Source: Venturia oleaginea (taxonomy: Eukaryota > Ascomycota > Dothideomycetes > Venturiales > Venturiaceae). Taken from it: 64,000 bases of DNA. Under the pieces are notes generated by a model. The model made no database searches. It was given only the letters and a program-made list of their open reading frames with translations, and was not told where the DNA came from. Made by a program: the position numbers and the translations under genes. Positions 38,296 through 48,967 of this stretch are shown here, piece by piece. How positions within the stretch are numbered: the first letter of the stretch is position 1; every line of letters starts with the position of its first letter. The stretch is taken from NCBI GenBank assembly GCA_013176395.1, contig JABMLP010000005.1, forward strand, positions 1-64,000. The letters run 5' to 3'.

Positions 38296-41200
38296 CCTCT
38301 ATCCAAAGTCGTGGATGGAGGCGTAGAGTAGATAGAGCAAAATTGTCAAAGGAGTCAATTGAGAGAGTAAATAGTATTTTGAATTCGAACAAAGACACTG
38401 ATTCACACCGTTCTCGGATAGAAAAAGAATGGGAGCAGTTCAGACCCAAGATGCTCTCCCGCCTTTTCTACACAAATACTATAGTGAACGATATATACTC
38501 TCTTAAAACTCTCCTTGATAATGGATCTAGCTGCTACGCATCAATAAACGAGGAGAAAGCTTCGCAGATGGACCTTGAAGTACTCCCTATTAGTCCGCGT
38601 ACTATAGGTGGAGTTCTTAAGGAAGAAGGACAGACCCAAGTGACAAAAATTGCGAAGTTGAACCTAGATTTAGGGGGACTTATATGCAACGCTTTTGCTT
38701 ATATAGTCCCGGGACAATTTGAGGATCTTCTACTAGGCAGGCCTTTTCTCAAGGACACCAAAGCCGTTATCAATGAATCTAAAGGTACTCTTACCTTTGC
38801 AAACGGGATTAGCATTCGCGATGCTAAATTTGAAGACAAACTTGATATACAACAAGTAGCGCCCGTAAGATTCCACCGCCTTGTCACTTCTACACTTGAG
38901 AAAATCAAAGACGCGTCTAGAGTATTTGCTGTTACTCTTCGAGATATTGATATTGCCTTGAAGCCGAAAGTCCCTTTGACAACAGAGCAAATACTGGAAT
39001 TGCTACCTAAGAGGTTTCATAAGTACGCTGCTGTCTTTGATCCTAAAAGGGCCGAGAGACTACCACCGCATCGCCCTGGGATTGATCACGAAATACCTAT
39101 AGAAGAAGGAAAACCACTTCCTTGGGGACCTCTATATGGTATGGGTCGAGAACAACTCCTTGTTTTGCGAAGGACTCTTACAGAGCTACTAGATAAAGGC
39201 TTTATCCGAGAGAGTAAATCAGTTGCTGCGTCTCCAGTTCTCTTTGTGAAGAAACCAGGAGGGGGCTTACGCTTTTGCGTAGACTACCGAGCCTTAAACG
39301 CAATTACTCGAAAGGATAGGTACCCGCTACCGTTAGTAAAAGAGACTTTACTAACCTTAGCTCGTGCTAAGTATCTTAGTAAGCTTGATGTAAATGCTGC
39401 CTTCCACAAGATTCGAATCGCAACGGGAGATGAGTTCAAAACTGCCTTTCGAACTAGATATGGTCTATTTGAATGGCTAGTTACTCCCTTTGGCTTAACC
39501 GGTGCACCTGCGTCTTTTCAACGGTATATAAACTATATCCTTCGACGATACCTAGACGAGTTCTGCTCAGCTTATCTAGACGATATAGTAATATACTCTT
39601 CAAAGAACCTTAAAGACCATGAAGAAAAGACTGAAAAGATACTTCAAAGCTGCCTTAACGCTGGGTTATACCTTGATATTCGGAAGTGCGAGTTTAATAC
39701 CAAACGAGTCAAGTATCTAGGCTTCGTTATAGATACTGAAACGGGCCTACACATGGATCCGGAGAAGATCAAAGCAATTAAAGAATGGGAACGTCCTACT
39801 ACTCTACGAGGAGTACGTGGCTTCCTAGGCTTTACAAACTTCTACCGTGACTTTGTAAAAGATAACTCAACAATAAGGGAGCCTCTGGTTCGCCTTACAA
39901 AGAAGAATACTCCATTTTTATGGGGAAAGGAGCAAGAAGAATCTTTTCAAAAACTTAAGGCAGAGTTTTGCAAAGAACCTGTCCTGTCTGCACTTGATGA
40001 AGATAAGCCTACGCGAGTAGAACCTGATGCTTCAGGCTGGGCTTCCGGAGCAGTACTTAGTCAAAAAGATGAGCTAGGTAACTGGAAACCATGTGCTTTC
40101 TTCTCTACTAAGCACTTGCCAGCCGAATGCAATTATGATATCCACGACAAAGAACTTATGGCTATAGTCAAAGCTCTAGTCCATTGGACTAGCGAGCTAC
40201 TAAGCCTAAGTAAGCCATTCATTATCCTCACAGATCACAAGAACCTTGAGAAGTTTATGGTAAAAAGGGAACTAAATGAAAGGCAAATGAGATGGGCGCA
40301 GATACTAGCTAAGTTTAACTTCAAACTAGGCTATCGCCCAGGCTCTGAATCTGTAGTTCCAGACGCCTTAACTCGAAGGGATCAAGATCTCCCAAAGGAT
40401 ATTCAAGACCCAAGAATCGTTGAAAGAACTAGAACGTTATTACCTCCAAAGCTTTGGATTAACGTTCTAGAGGATAAGACTCCTGCAAGAGAAGAAGCTG
40501 CCCAAGAAAATGCTCAAGAAGTAGACAAAGAACCTATCCCCTTTATACAAAATCCCTTTCTCTCAGGTGATCTAAGGGATAGATGGGAAACTGCACTCGA
40601 AGGAGATCTAGACTACAGACGTATTTTCCAAAGCGTTCTAAAGCAAGATAGGCAGTTCCCATCTAAGCTAAAGGTTCCTACTTCTATAGGAGATTGTAAA
40701 GTCGAAAACAACCAGCTCTACTATAGAGACCGAATCTGGTTGCCCTCCTACGAGCCTCTCTTAACAGGAGTAATTCAAGAAATACACGATTCAGTCCTAT
40801 CAGGGCATCCTGGACGAGAAGCTACTATTGCTATTCTCTCCAGACAGTTCTACTGGCCGGGATTTGCTCAAGATATACGTCAGTTTATACGCAATTGTGA
40901 CGTCTGCGGAAGAACTTCAGTCTGGCGAGACAAAAAGAAAGGTTTACTTAAACCTCTTCCTGTCCCTAGCCGTATCTGGCAAGATATTTCAGTAGACTTC
41001 ATAGTCGAATTACCAGAGAGCCAAAGATGCACAAGACTCTGCGTTATTACTGACCGCTTGGGTAAAGGAACTATCCTGTTCCCAGTGCCTAAAGAACAGT
41101 TTGGAGCTGAAGGATTTGCAAAACTATTTATGCAGAACTACGTAAGATTACACTGGCTTCCTAGATCTCTAGTCTCAGATAGGGACACGCAATTTGTTAA

Positions 41201-42128
41201 TGCTTTCTGGAAAGAAGTTTGTCACCTTCTTAAGATAGAGAGAAGACTCTCTACAGCGTATCACCCTGAGACTGATGGATCTACGGAAAGAAGAAATCAA
41301 GAAGTTGAAGCCTATCTACGTAAGTTCTGTACATTTAGTCAGAACGACTGGGTCGAGCTCCTGCCTATTGCTCAAATATGCCTCGATAATAGACCAAACC
41401 AAGCTACGGGCCTATCGCCTTTCTTCTTAACCCACGGTTATAACATTGAGCATATAGGAACTGTTGAAGCTCCCCAGGAAACCCCTAAGAATCCAAAAGA
41501 AAAAGCACAAGATCTTGTAGCAAAATTGAAGGACGCACAAGAATGGGCAGAAACGTCAATGGTATCAGCTCAGCAACAGCAAGAATACTACTCTAATAGA
41601 GATCGTGCTCCGGCTGACTCTTTTAAAGTGGGAGACAAAGTCTGGCTCAACCTAAAGAACGTAAAAACCCTACGTCCTTGTAAGAAACTAGACTGGATTC
41701 ATGGGAAGTATACAGTTACACGAGTTATCAACTCAATGTCTTACGAGCTTGATACACCCAGAGGAATCCACAACCGATTTCATACGTCTTTACTTAGGAG
41801 AGCTGGCACAGATCCCCTACCTTCACAAATACAAGATAATACACAGCCGCCTCCTATAGTAACTGAACAAGGAGACGAGGAATACGGTATCGAGGCTATT
41901 CTAGCCGCAAGATGGCGCCGGCGAGGTCGACAACAAACACGAGAAGTCTTAGTTAAGTGGGTAGGCTACGTTGATCCTACGTGGGAACCCCTTAGCGAAC
42001 TCCAACAAACTACAGCTCTGGACGCTTTTGAAAGTGCCTACGGCAACGTTCTTGAAAACGACGGACCTATACTACGCCCTCAGAGACTACGCTCACATCG
42101 ATCTACAAGAGAGGGGGGGAGGGGATAA
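38268..42128 (+). CDS. pol: A4 Pol polyprotein
   Basis: Open throughout, all catalytic residues present. Carries Phe504 (as A3) and QETPKN at 1045-1050 (as A2), with Val1204 in the chromodomain. Its sequence links the A2 3' portion to the A3/A4 lineage. Frame -1 to gag; TAA stop directly before the 3' LTR. Confidence 0.95.
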   Translation, partial: RRGLLGKRVASIQSRGWRRRVDRAKLSKESIERVNSILNSNKDTDSHRSRIEKEWEQFRPKMLSRLFYTNTIVNDIYSLKTLLDNGSSCYASINEEKASQMDLEVLPISPRTIGGVLKEEGQTQVTKIAKLNLDLGGLICNAFAYIVPGQFEDLLLGRPFLKDTKAVINESKGTLTFANGISIRDAKFEDKLDIQQVAPVRFHRLVTSTLEKIKDASRVFAVTLRDIDIALKPKVPLTTEQILELLPKRFHKYAAVFDPKRAERLPPHRPGIDHEIPIEEGKPLPWGPLYGMGREQLLVLRRTLTELLDKGFIRESKSVAASPVLFVKKPGGGLRFCVDYRALNAITRKDRYPLPLVKETLLTLARAKYLSKLDVNAAFHKIRIATGDEFKTAFRTRYGLFEWLVTPFGLTGAPASFQRYINYILRRYLDEFCSAYLDDIVIYSSKNLKDHEEKTEKILQSCLNAGLYLDIRKCEFNTKRVKYLGFVIDTETGLHMDPEKIKAIKEWERPTTLRGVRGFLGFTNFYRDFVKDNSTIREPLVRLTKKNTPFLWGKEQEESFQKLKAEFCKEPVLSALDEDKPTRVEPDASGWASGAVLSQKDELGNWKPCAFFSTKHLPAECNYDIHDKELMAIVKALVHWTSELLSLSKPFIILTDHKNLEKFMVKRELNERQMRWAQILAKFNFKLGYRPGSESVVPDALTRRDQDLPKDIQDPRIVERTRTLLPPKLWINVLEDKTPAREEAAQENAQEVDKEPIPFIQNPFLSGDLRDRWETALEGDLDYRRIFQSVLKQDRQFPSKLKVPTSIGDCKVENNQLYYRDRIWLPSYEPLLTGVIQEIHDSVLSGHPGREATIAILSRQFYWPGFAQDIRQFIRNCDVCGRTSVWRDKKKGLLKPLPVPSRIWQDISVDFIVELPESQRCTRLCVITDRLGKGTILFPVPKEQFGAEGFAKLFMQNYVRLHWLPRSLVSDRDTQFVNAFWKEVCHLLKIERRLSTAYHPETDGSTERRNQEVEAYLRKFCTFSQNDWVELLPIAQICLDNRPNQATGLSPFFLTHGYNIEHIGTVEAPQETPKNPKEKAQDLVAKLKDAQEWAETSMVSAQQQQEYYSNRDRAPADSFKVGDKVWLNLKNVKTLRPCKKLDWIHGKYTVTRVINSMSYELDTPRGIHNRFHTSLLRRAGTDPLPSQIQDNTQPPPIVTEQGDEEYGIEAILAARWRRRGRQQTREVLVKWVGYVDPTWEPLSELQQTTALDAFESAYGNVLENDGPILRPQRLRSHRSTREGGRG

Positions 42129-42460
42129 TGTTAAGGGATGGAATCCTTCTCTCTAGCTTATCCATGACTGGATTTCCAATTGTTCTCTTGTTATTCTGCA
42201 AGCTGTCATGTTCTATTTTGCAAGCTGTCATATTCTATTTTGCAAGCTGTCATGTTCTATTTCGCAAGCTGCCATGTTCTATTTTGCAAGCTGTCACGTT
42301 TCCATTTAAAGATACTTTCTAGAAGGATCTATTGTAAGAGGAGGATTATTTATACGAGCTATCCTTCCTGTACTTACACTCTCTTCTCTGTACTTAGATA
42401 CTTGAAATATAAGCTGTCTTCCCTCACTTGCGAAACACCTTTGAGGGTTGAACTCTTACA
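42129..42460 (+). repeat. 3' LTR of A4, long variant (332 bp)
   Basis: Five 22-bp units and a one-base deletion relative to the 311-bp type. The 3' end resembles the B LTR (aagctgtcttccctcacttg). Same variant class as 26925-27256. Confidence 0.95.
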
Positions 42461-42611
42461 ATGATGATGGCTAGTGAGCTTGCTGCAGATGTGTTGGTGT
42501 ATCTCCACGGATCCTATCAGGTGTATAGGAAGGTGGTTGTCATTAGGTATATTAGATGGCTAACAAGTACTTGTTGTAAGTTGGTATGATAATTTGATAG
42601 TTGGTTGTTCC
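42461..42611. other. Unassigned 151-bp segment
   Basis: Lies between the A4 3' LTR and E integrase. It does not continue the integrase frame. It contains a perfect palindrome AACAAGTACTTGTT and, on the minus strand, TGTTAGCCATC, which could be an LTR start. No firm call. Confidence 0.3.
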
Positions 42612-42911
42612 TTACGCCCTTCTTAGCGGTCCATGTTGTCTCTCAATCTTCCCTATAGCATAAAGGGCTTCAACAGGCATTTCTTCGCACGAGGTTCCAA
42701 CAATTCGTGCGAAGTTCCTGAATTCTTCGGACGCAAAGTTGGTTCCTGGATCGTGTATAATGTTGTCTGGGGGTCCTTGATAGACATAGATCCAGCATTT
42801 GCAGAGAGCATCCCAGGTGTCTCGTGCAGACATCAATTTCAGAAAGGTAGCTGCCTGGAAAGACGTAGCTGCATCAATCACACGGAGAACTGGCCTACTA
42901 TCGAGGTTCTC
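42612..42911 (-). pseudogene. Element E integrase core fragment
   Basis: Copia-type integrase: VIDAATSFQAATFLK, then IIHDPGTNFASEEFRNFARIVGT with the second catalytic Asp, and GKIERQHGPLRRA with the catalytic Glu. The first Asp is in the separate piece at 43192-43219. Two TCGYRCGA palindromes (42685-42692, 42705-42712) match the signature of the E gag gene, supporting a common element. Confidence 0.8.
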
Positions 42912-43191
42912 TGTAAGAGTTCAACCCTCAAAGGTGTTTCGCAAGTGAGGGAAGACAGCTTATATTTCAAGTATCTAAGTACAAAGAAGAAAGTATAGGT
43001 ACAGGAAGAACAACTTGTATATATAATCTTCCAAGTAGGAAAAGGACATGCTGTCCTGAGAAGAGAATAGAAAGGAGTAGAAGCGCATGTGAAACGGTCC
43101 CTGAATAATCCCTGCTAGGCGCACGTGAGAACTACCAGGTAGTGCTAAGCATCCATCCAGGATAAGTTGAGAAAGGATCTATCCTTTGACA
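42912..43191 (-). repeat. Solo LTR of family B inside E integrase
   Basis: 280 bp. The flanks are ggttc (plus two extra bases tc) on the left and ggtac on the right, a probable 5-bp duplication with one change. Removing it joins DVMY to LDSRPVLRVIDAAT of the integrase. Confidence 0.85.
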
Positions 43192-43219
43192 GGTACATTA
43201 CATCGATAATAATTTCGTA
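43192..43219 (-). pseudogene. Element E integrase, segment with first catalytic Asp
   Basis: Together with 49927-49969 it reads FSIQDNCELNYEIIIDVMY on the minus strand, the copia block holding the first Asp of the DDE triad. The LINE inserted within it; the 13-bp taataatttcgta is duplicated at 43207-43219 and 49927-49939. Confidence 0.75.
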
Positions 43220-43376
43220 AAGAAGCAAGGTACAATTGAATATATAAGTCGTAGCAAAAAACCGCATCAGCAGTGATACCGCTCCGAAAACGACTCAATA
43301 AAGCTTATAGCCATCGGTATCCGTATCTACACTACCAATTCACCTATCAATTCCTATAGCAGCCATCGCGCAAGGC

Positions 43377-45063
43377 ATGGCTGCCGTAGGCGTACAGCCG
43401 TCGCAACGTGGTCGCACCGATGCGTTGGGCAAGAGACCACCAGAGGAAGGAGACCAACCACCGCACCGCGCAACCCCAGCTCCTTGCTGGATAAAACTTA
43501 TTGACACACTTACTACTATCGGCAATGATCTCATGAAAGAGGAGGATGTCGCTCCGAGGAGAGGTATCGCCAGTCAGCTCCAGGATACGATTCGACAGGT
43601 CCGCGCAATGAGCGCGCAGCCGTCGGGCCCGGATTCCAACAGCGATAGGCTCGCTGAGATTGAGAACACTCTCAAACAGCTTACCAAGACCACACCAAAG
43701 GCGAACACGAATACTCCTACCCCGAGAGGACAGACGTGGGCTGCGATTGCAGCGGACTCAGCTCGTAGCGCACCCACCGCGACATCGAACCGCGCCGCCG
43801 TTCGGGTACGATTCGAACAACAACACGAAAACGCTAGGGATACTCTTGCGAAGGCACGTACGATTATTCCTGAGGCATACGCAATCCGTACGCTCCAAAG
43901 CGGCGATATCGATGTTATGGTTCCTTCCTACGCTATAAAGGATAGAATCCTTAATCAGCCGGATATCCAGGGCTGTAAGGTCCTCTGTCAAGACTACCCT
44001 ATCGAGGTACCCGGCGTTCCGCTTTCGACACGCGTGGTTAATACCAAAGGCCTAGGGAATGAGGAAACGATCCAGGAGATCTGTCAGGGTATGCGGCGAC
44101 TAATACCTAGCTTTGCTATTACTAAGGTCCGCTGGCTCCACGACCCCGTAAAGCAACCGACCCGCGCCGATACACGCCCAAAAACACGCGGTACACTTAT
44201 CCTCAGTCTCCCTACTCAGGATATCCAGCATCAAGCAATCCGAAAGGAGATAGTCATCAATTCTATACTCTACGAAGCTAGGTTATTCGAGAACCGACTT
44301 ATCCCTCGACAGTGCTTCCGATGCTGCCAATGGGGGCATACCCAAAGCGCGTGCAAGAAGTAGGCTAAGTGTGGCCAGTGCGCGGGGCACCACGATACAC
44401 GGGACTGTACTACGACGAGCGTAAAAAAGGGCTGAAATTTACAATAGACTGAATGCTAGATTGTTTACGAACTTTTTTTGAGTACAATGAGAATTCCTGA
44501 GACAAATCCCGTAAAAAACGGTGATTTGGTTGTATTTTCCGTGATTTTGGCGTTTACAATGTGTTTGTGACCGTCGTGGATGCTGCCAATGGGGGCATAC
44601 CCAGAGCGCGTGCAAGAAGCAGGCTAAGTGTGGCCAGTGCGCGGGGCACCACGATACACGGGACTGTACTACGACGAGCGTATCGTGTACAAACTGTGGG
44701 CGGCCTCATAAGTCTTGGCGGCGCCAGGAGTGCAAGACCTACCAGGTATACCGTGATGGTATCGATGCGAGGCGCGCTGTACTCTTTGTCCAGTCGGCTA
44801 CGATACGTGGTACGGGCACAACGCAACCGCTACTCCAGGGAGATGGATTCCAGCTAGTCAGTAGCAAGAGGCAGAGGGTACAATCTGTAGAGAAACGCAG
44901 TGTTGGGCGACCCTCGTTTATTACAGCGGCAGCACGAGACAACTCGCAGACGAGGCTTACCAGTACCCCGATTGGGACACAGATCCCTAGCAGTCAACCC
45001 CAAGAGGTACCGACCCAGGACCTACTCATGGACGATGCTACACCGAACGGCTCGCTATGGTAG
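43377..45063 (+). pseudogene. LINE ORF1, gag-like RNA-binding protein, disrupted
   Basis: Starts at the ATG at 43377 and reads 328 codons to a TAG at 44361, where the later repeat copy has CAG (Gln). The N-terminal half is Pro/Thr-rich. The middle (ARTIIPEAYAIRTLQSGDI, KVLCQDYPIEVPGVP, ITKVRWL) is an RRM-like ORF1 core. Then come zinc knuckles CFRCCQWGHTQSAC, CGQCAGHHDTRDC and CTNCGRPHKSWRRQEC. A 104-bp direct duplication with a 155-bp insert (44320-44682) breaks the frame between knuckles. The tail continues to 45063, and its stop overlaps the ORF2 start by 7 nt (ATGGTAG). Confidence 0.8.
44320..44682 (+). repeat. 104-bp direct repeats flanking a 155-bp AT-rich insert
   Basis: 44320-44423 and 44579-44682 are the same zinc-knuckle coding segment with two differences. 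The intervening 44424-44578 is AT-rich, unlike the LINE, and starts with aaaaagggctg. Confidence 0.85.
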
Positions 45064-46741
45064 AGCTTACAGTACTCCAATACAACTGCGGAAATTCCAA
45101 TCATCGAGGCTCCCGGCACTGGTTCGATGTCGCCTCGCAGGCGGAGCACCAGGTCCTCGCAATACAGGAGCCTTACTTCAATAAACGTACCCGATCTACC
45201 TACTGTCCTCCAGGATTCACCCTACTATACGAACCATACGAAGCTACCCGTGCCTGCTTTATGGTAAGCAAGCTTATCGATCCCACCTACTGGGCCTATA
45301 CCCAACACGGCCCAGACGTCGCCTCTCTGAGGCTTACTACCGAATCCACGGTGGTCACAATAGTCAATATATACAACCCACGAGGCGACGGGCCCCGAAT
45401 TAGGGTCTGGTCTACCCTAGTACGCGCTCTTCAGGATCCCGAAGGGGAAGTCCTACTCCTCGGGGACTTCAACGTCCACCATCCCGCGTGGGGAGGGACG
45501 CGGGCTGCCTGCGAACCGAATGCAGAACACCTTCGCCGCGAAACCCAGGACCGAAACCTACACCTTATTACCCCTCCGGGTATCGCGACGTGGAAGAGAG
45601 TTATACAGGAAACTGTTATCGACCTTACCTTCGCGTCAGAAGGTCTTAGCACCCGGGTCAAACGATGCGGACCTGTCCCGCAGTGGGCCACTACGAGCGA
45701 CCACGTTCCTATACGTATACAGTTCGACCTTACACTACACCCGCCAGCGCCACGTAAGCGATTCTCCCTCGATAAGCTCAATACATCAGGGTTCCTCGCT
45801 ACAGTGCGAGCCTCGAAATGGATGGATACCCCTGAGCCCCTCGAAGCACTACAGGAGCTCCTACGGACCGCGCTCGAAACGTACTGCACATATTCAAAGC
45901 CTAGTACGCAAGCCCGTAAGGACTGGACTCCGAGGGCTGCCGAGCTACTCGCTGGCGCCCGACAGGCGAGGAGACGGTTCGCGGCAAATGCACAACCGCA
46001 CGACTACGAGGTATACCGGTCTCTCACTAGCCAACTCTCGGGGGAGCTTCGAAAGGGGCGACGGAGCTCTTGGCGACGGTTCCTAGCGGACTGCACAACC
46101 GACCCCCAGGGCGCATACCAAAACAATCTATGGCGTGTATCCTTATGGAGTAAAAGAGCCGGTAGCCTGCAGCAGTCGGATCCTCACCTACCCGCACTTC
46201 GCCGGAAGGCGGGAGACCCCCTTACCGAGAACAACGCCTCGAAGGCGGAAATCCTCTCCGAGCGGTTCTTCCCTACTACGGGCGAGGCAGATCTCTCCGA
46301 TATCGAGAACAACGGCGATACACAGCCGGTACACCAGCTCCCCATTACCCAAACGGTTACCCAGGAAGAGCTCGAAGAGACTATCCAGAAACTACCGAAC
46401 GGCAAATCCCCGGGCCCGGACGGGATCCCGAACGAGGTCCTCAAGATCGCGGCACCAGTTATCTCGAAGGATCTAGCACAGGCAATAAGCCGCTGCTTCG
46501 CTATAGGAGCACTTCCTACCCGGCTGAAGGAGTCTACCACAATCACGTTACGTAAGCCCGGAAAGGAGGACTACTCCCTATCGGGAAGCTACCGCCCTAT
46601 CGCCCTCGAAAACACACTCGCAAAGGTTATCGAGAAGATCCTCGCCGAGCGCATTACCCTTGCCGCCGAGGAGCACCTCCTCCTTCCGTGGAACCAGATG
46701 GGTGCAAGGAAGCAACGCTCAACACTCTCAGCGGTTAACCT
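45057..46741 (+). pseudogene. LINE ORF2, part 1: AP endonuclease and start of RT
   Basis: ATG at 45057. The APE-type endonuclease nicks target DNA to prime reverse transcription. Visible motifs: QYNCGN (Asn10), IQEPY (Glu38), LLGDFNVHHPAWGG (Asp137, Asn139), SDHVPIR (Asp215, His216). The RT start follows: NGKSPGPDGIPNEVLK, YRPIALENTLAKVIEKILAERI, NQMGARKQRSTLSAVNL. It is then cut by R1 at 46742. No damage before that point, so the break is late. Confidence 0.9.
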
Positions 46742-47746
46742 AGCAAGCAGACGAATACATGAGCAAGCTACACGAACGATGCGTCCACCAAAGACAACAG
46801 CAACCATCTAGTCACTATCTCCCGGCTAGTCCATCACCCCAGATGACACTGCAACGCTCCGAGTCGACGAGTCACTGCTAGAACGGCAATACCTTCAACA
46901 CAACTCAAACACCAGACGCCCGGTGTGCAACAATCGGCACCACACACCACTGCAACGACTAGACAATCTCTCCCAACGTCTTGGCAAACCGTTCTGCTAC
47001 AAGCTGTTGCCCAGAGCCTTGAGCCTCTCCCCAAACTGTTGCGTCCCAGTTATGGCATTGGCAAGAGTAGGTGCGCGACACAGTAAGTAGTAAGGACGCA
47101 TAGAAGGAGCCTATTGGCGGCAAATCCCCTCCCTGTAAGCTAGCAGACGTAGCCTTGAGCCTCTCCCCAGACTGTTGCGTCCCAGTTATGGCAGTGGCAA
47201 GAGTAGGTGCGCGATATAGCAAGCAGGGAGAGCGACTGGCAGCAGATAGGCTCCGACTATAAGACGACAGGTCTACAACACAATCGGTGCGACACGATAC
47301 GGCAGCTGCTAGAGAACCTCATCTACTATCGTCTCCGCAAACCGTCCTGCTGTAAGCTGATGTCCAGAGCCTTGAGCCTCTCCCCAAACTGTTGCGTCCC
47401 AGTTATGGCATTGGCAAGAGTAGGTGCGCAACACAGTAAGCAGTAAGGACGTATAGAAGGAGCTTATTGGCGGCAAATCCCCTCCCTACAAGCCAGCAGA
47501 CGTAGCCTTGAGCCTCTCCCCAGACTGTTGCGTCCCAGTTATGGCATTGGCAAGAGTAGGAGCGCGATATAGCAAGTAGGGAGAGCGACTAGCAGCAGAT
47601 AGGCTCCGACTATAAGACGGCAGGTCTATAGCACGATCGGCGCCATACAATACGGCAGCTACCAGACAGCCTCGTCCACGGGCATACCCGGAGTATCACA
47701 CCCAAGCAGCGAAATCACGACTACGATGGTTACTATTGTCTCCAGC
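46742..47746 (+). repeat. R1: 1,005-bp unclassified repeat inside LINE ORF2
   Basis: Begins AGCAAGCAGACG, ends GTCTCCAGC, and is matched base for base over 1,005 bp (with few changes) by the inverted copy R2. Inside are two tandem units of 353 bp (46988-47340, 47341-47693), each with two copies of a core (ccttgagcctctcccca). No coding capacity. Cutting it out gives a continuous RT frame (AVNL to ILTSSVQTAW) with no duplication, or with a 3-bp AGC duplication if AGC at both ends is target. Confidence 0.8.
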
Positions 47747-48786
47747 CATACTTACATCGAGCGTGCAGACAGCGTGGGCAGCGCGGCCCGGCTGCGTTGT
47801 ATCTATGCTTGGGCTAGACCTCGGGGGTGCGTTCGATAACGTCGCTCACCGCCGCCTCCTATGGATCCTCGAGCGTAAAGGCTTCGCGCCATGGCTAGTA
47901 CAAACCGTATACAGCTTCCTTACTACAAGGCGTACACGGATTGCATTCGGCGGCTACGAGAGTGATTGGATCCAGACACAGACAGGGATCCCTCAGGGCT
48001 CCCCCCTATCGCCGATCCTTTTCCTTTTCTTCATCTCTGAGCTCTTAGAGAACCTCCACCACGTCGACGACAACACCTTTGGATTTGGATTCGTCGACGA
48101 TACCAATCTCGTTACATGGGGTACCTCCGCACAGGATAACTGTCGACGCCTTACCGCTGCACACGACCGATGCATCGCGTGGGCTAAACGCCACGGAGCC
48201 AAATTCGCACCTGATAAGTACCAGCTTATCCACTTCACACGAAATCGGCGACATAGCTGCGAAGGCCTCGCGAGTACAGTTCGGATCAATAGTCACCCCG
48301 CGAAGGTGGAGAACGGTGCCCTTCGAGTTCTTGGGGTCTGGGTCGACTCTAAGCTCCAGTGGAAGGAGCATGTGAGGCGAACTACGAGTAAGGGCGAAGC
48401 AGCGTTTACGGCTCTCTCTCGTATTATGGCCTCTACCTGAGGCCCGTCGGTACGGCGCTCAAGGCTCCTCTACTCGGCTACGGTGCGGCCGGTGCTGCTC
48501 TATGGTGCTCCGATATGGGGTGTACGTCTCGACGGCAAACCGGTACCAAGGAGCACACTCCAACCGCTGGAGAAGATCCAAAACTCTTGCCTCCGTCGAA
48601 TTACGGGTGGATATAAGAGGTCGCCGCGCGCTGCGATGGAACGCGAGACAGGGATCCTACCGATCGATATACAAATCGAGCAGGCAGCACTTCAATACGC
48701 CGTACGAACCACAAACCACAGGGTTAGTATAGAATCTAATACGTTGCTGGACCAGATTTGGGAGGCTACACGGGCGCAGCGTAGGC
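47747..48786 (+). pseudogene. LINE ORF2, part 2: RT catalytic core and thumb
   Basis: RT palm motifs: LGLDLGGAFDNVAHRRLL (first Asp), QTGIPQGSPLSPILFLF, GFGFVDDTNLV (catalytic DD). The thumb region follows (LGVWVDSKLQWKEHV). A stop TGA near 48438 interrupts MAST-GPSVR, where relatives usually have Trp. The frame then continues (RPVLLYGAPIWG, EKIQNSCLRRITG) to the C LTR at 48787. No RNase H domain is visible, although many Tad1 elements have one. Confidence 0.85.
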
Positions 48787-48962
48787 TATTACGGGACGGT
48801 AGCTGGAAAGACGCAGCATACTCGTAGCCAAAGATTGTTTAGATTCAGTTAAGGAGTGAAGGTATCTACAAACAGAGAACCTCAATGAGGTTCTTTCTCT
48901 ATACTAGGCTCAATCAGGCTTAGGCTCTTAGCCTATACCAACCATGGGCCATGCCCATAACA
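48787..48962 (-). repeat. Solo C-family LTR in LINE ORF2
   Basis: 176 bp with perfect 5-bp duplication taggc (48782-48786, 48963-48967). This copy fixes the LTR ends as TG...TA. Confidence 0.95.
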
Positions 48963-48967
48963 TAGGC

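Larger units (their letters stand above)
36299..42460 (+). mobile_element. Chromovirus A4, complete but with unequal LTRs
   Basis: The 5' LTR is 311 bp and the 3' LTR 332 bp, with several substitutions between them. The flanks tgtac and atgat do not match. Gag and Pol are open. Unequal LTRs and missing duplication in an otherwise fresh element point to recombination between two A elements. Confidence 0.93.

Noticed and set aside
42461..42611. Continuation of E integrase
   Set aside because: The expected residues after PLRRA are absent and the frame stops at once, so the segment is left unassigned.
46834..47446. Small frames of 66 to 87 codons inside R1 and R2
   Set aside because: They lie in tandem repeats, occur on both strands and show no domain.
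46742..47746. R1 as a Helitron
   Set aside because: Zero duplication would fit, but the insertion is not between A and T, and no consistent CTRR end with hairpin is shared by both copies.
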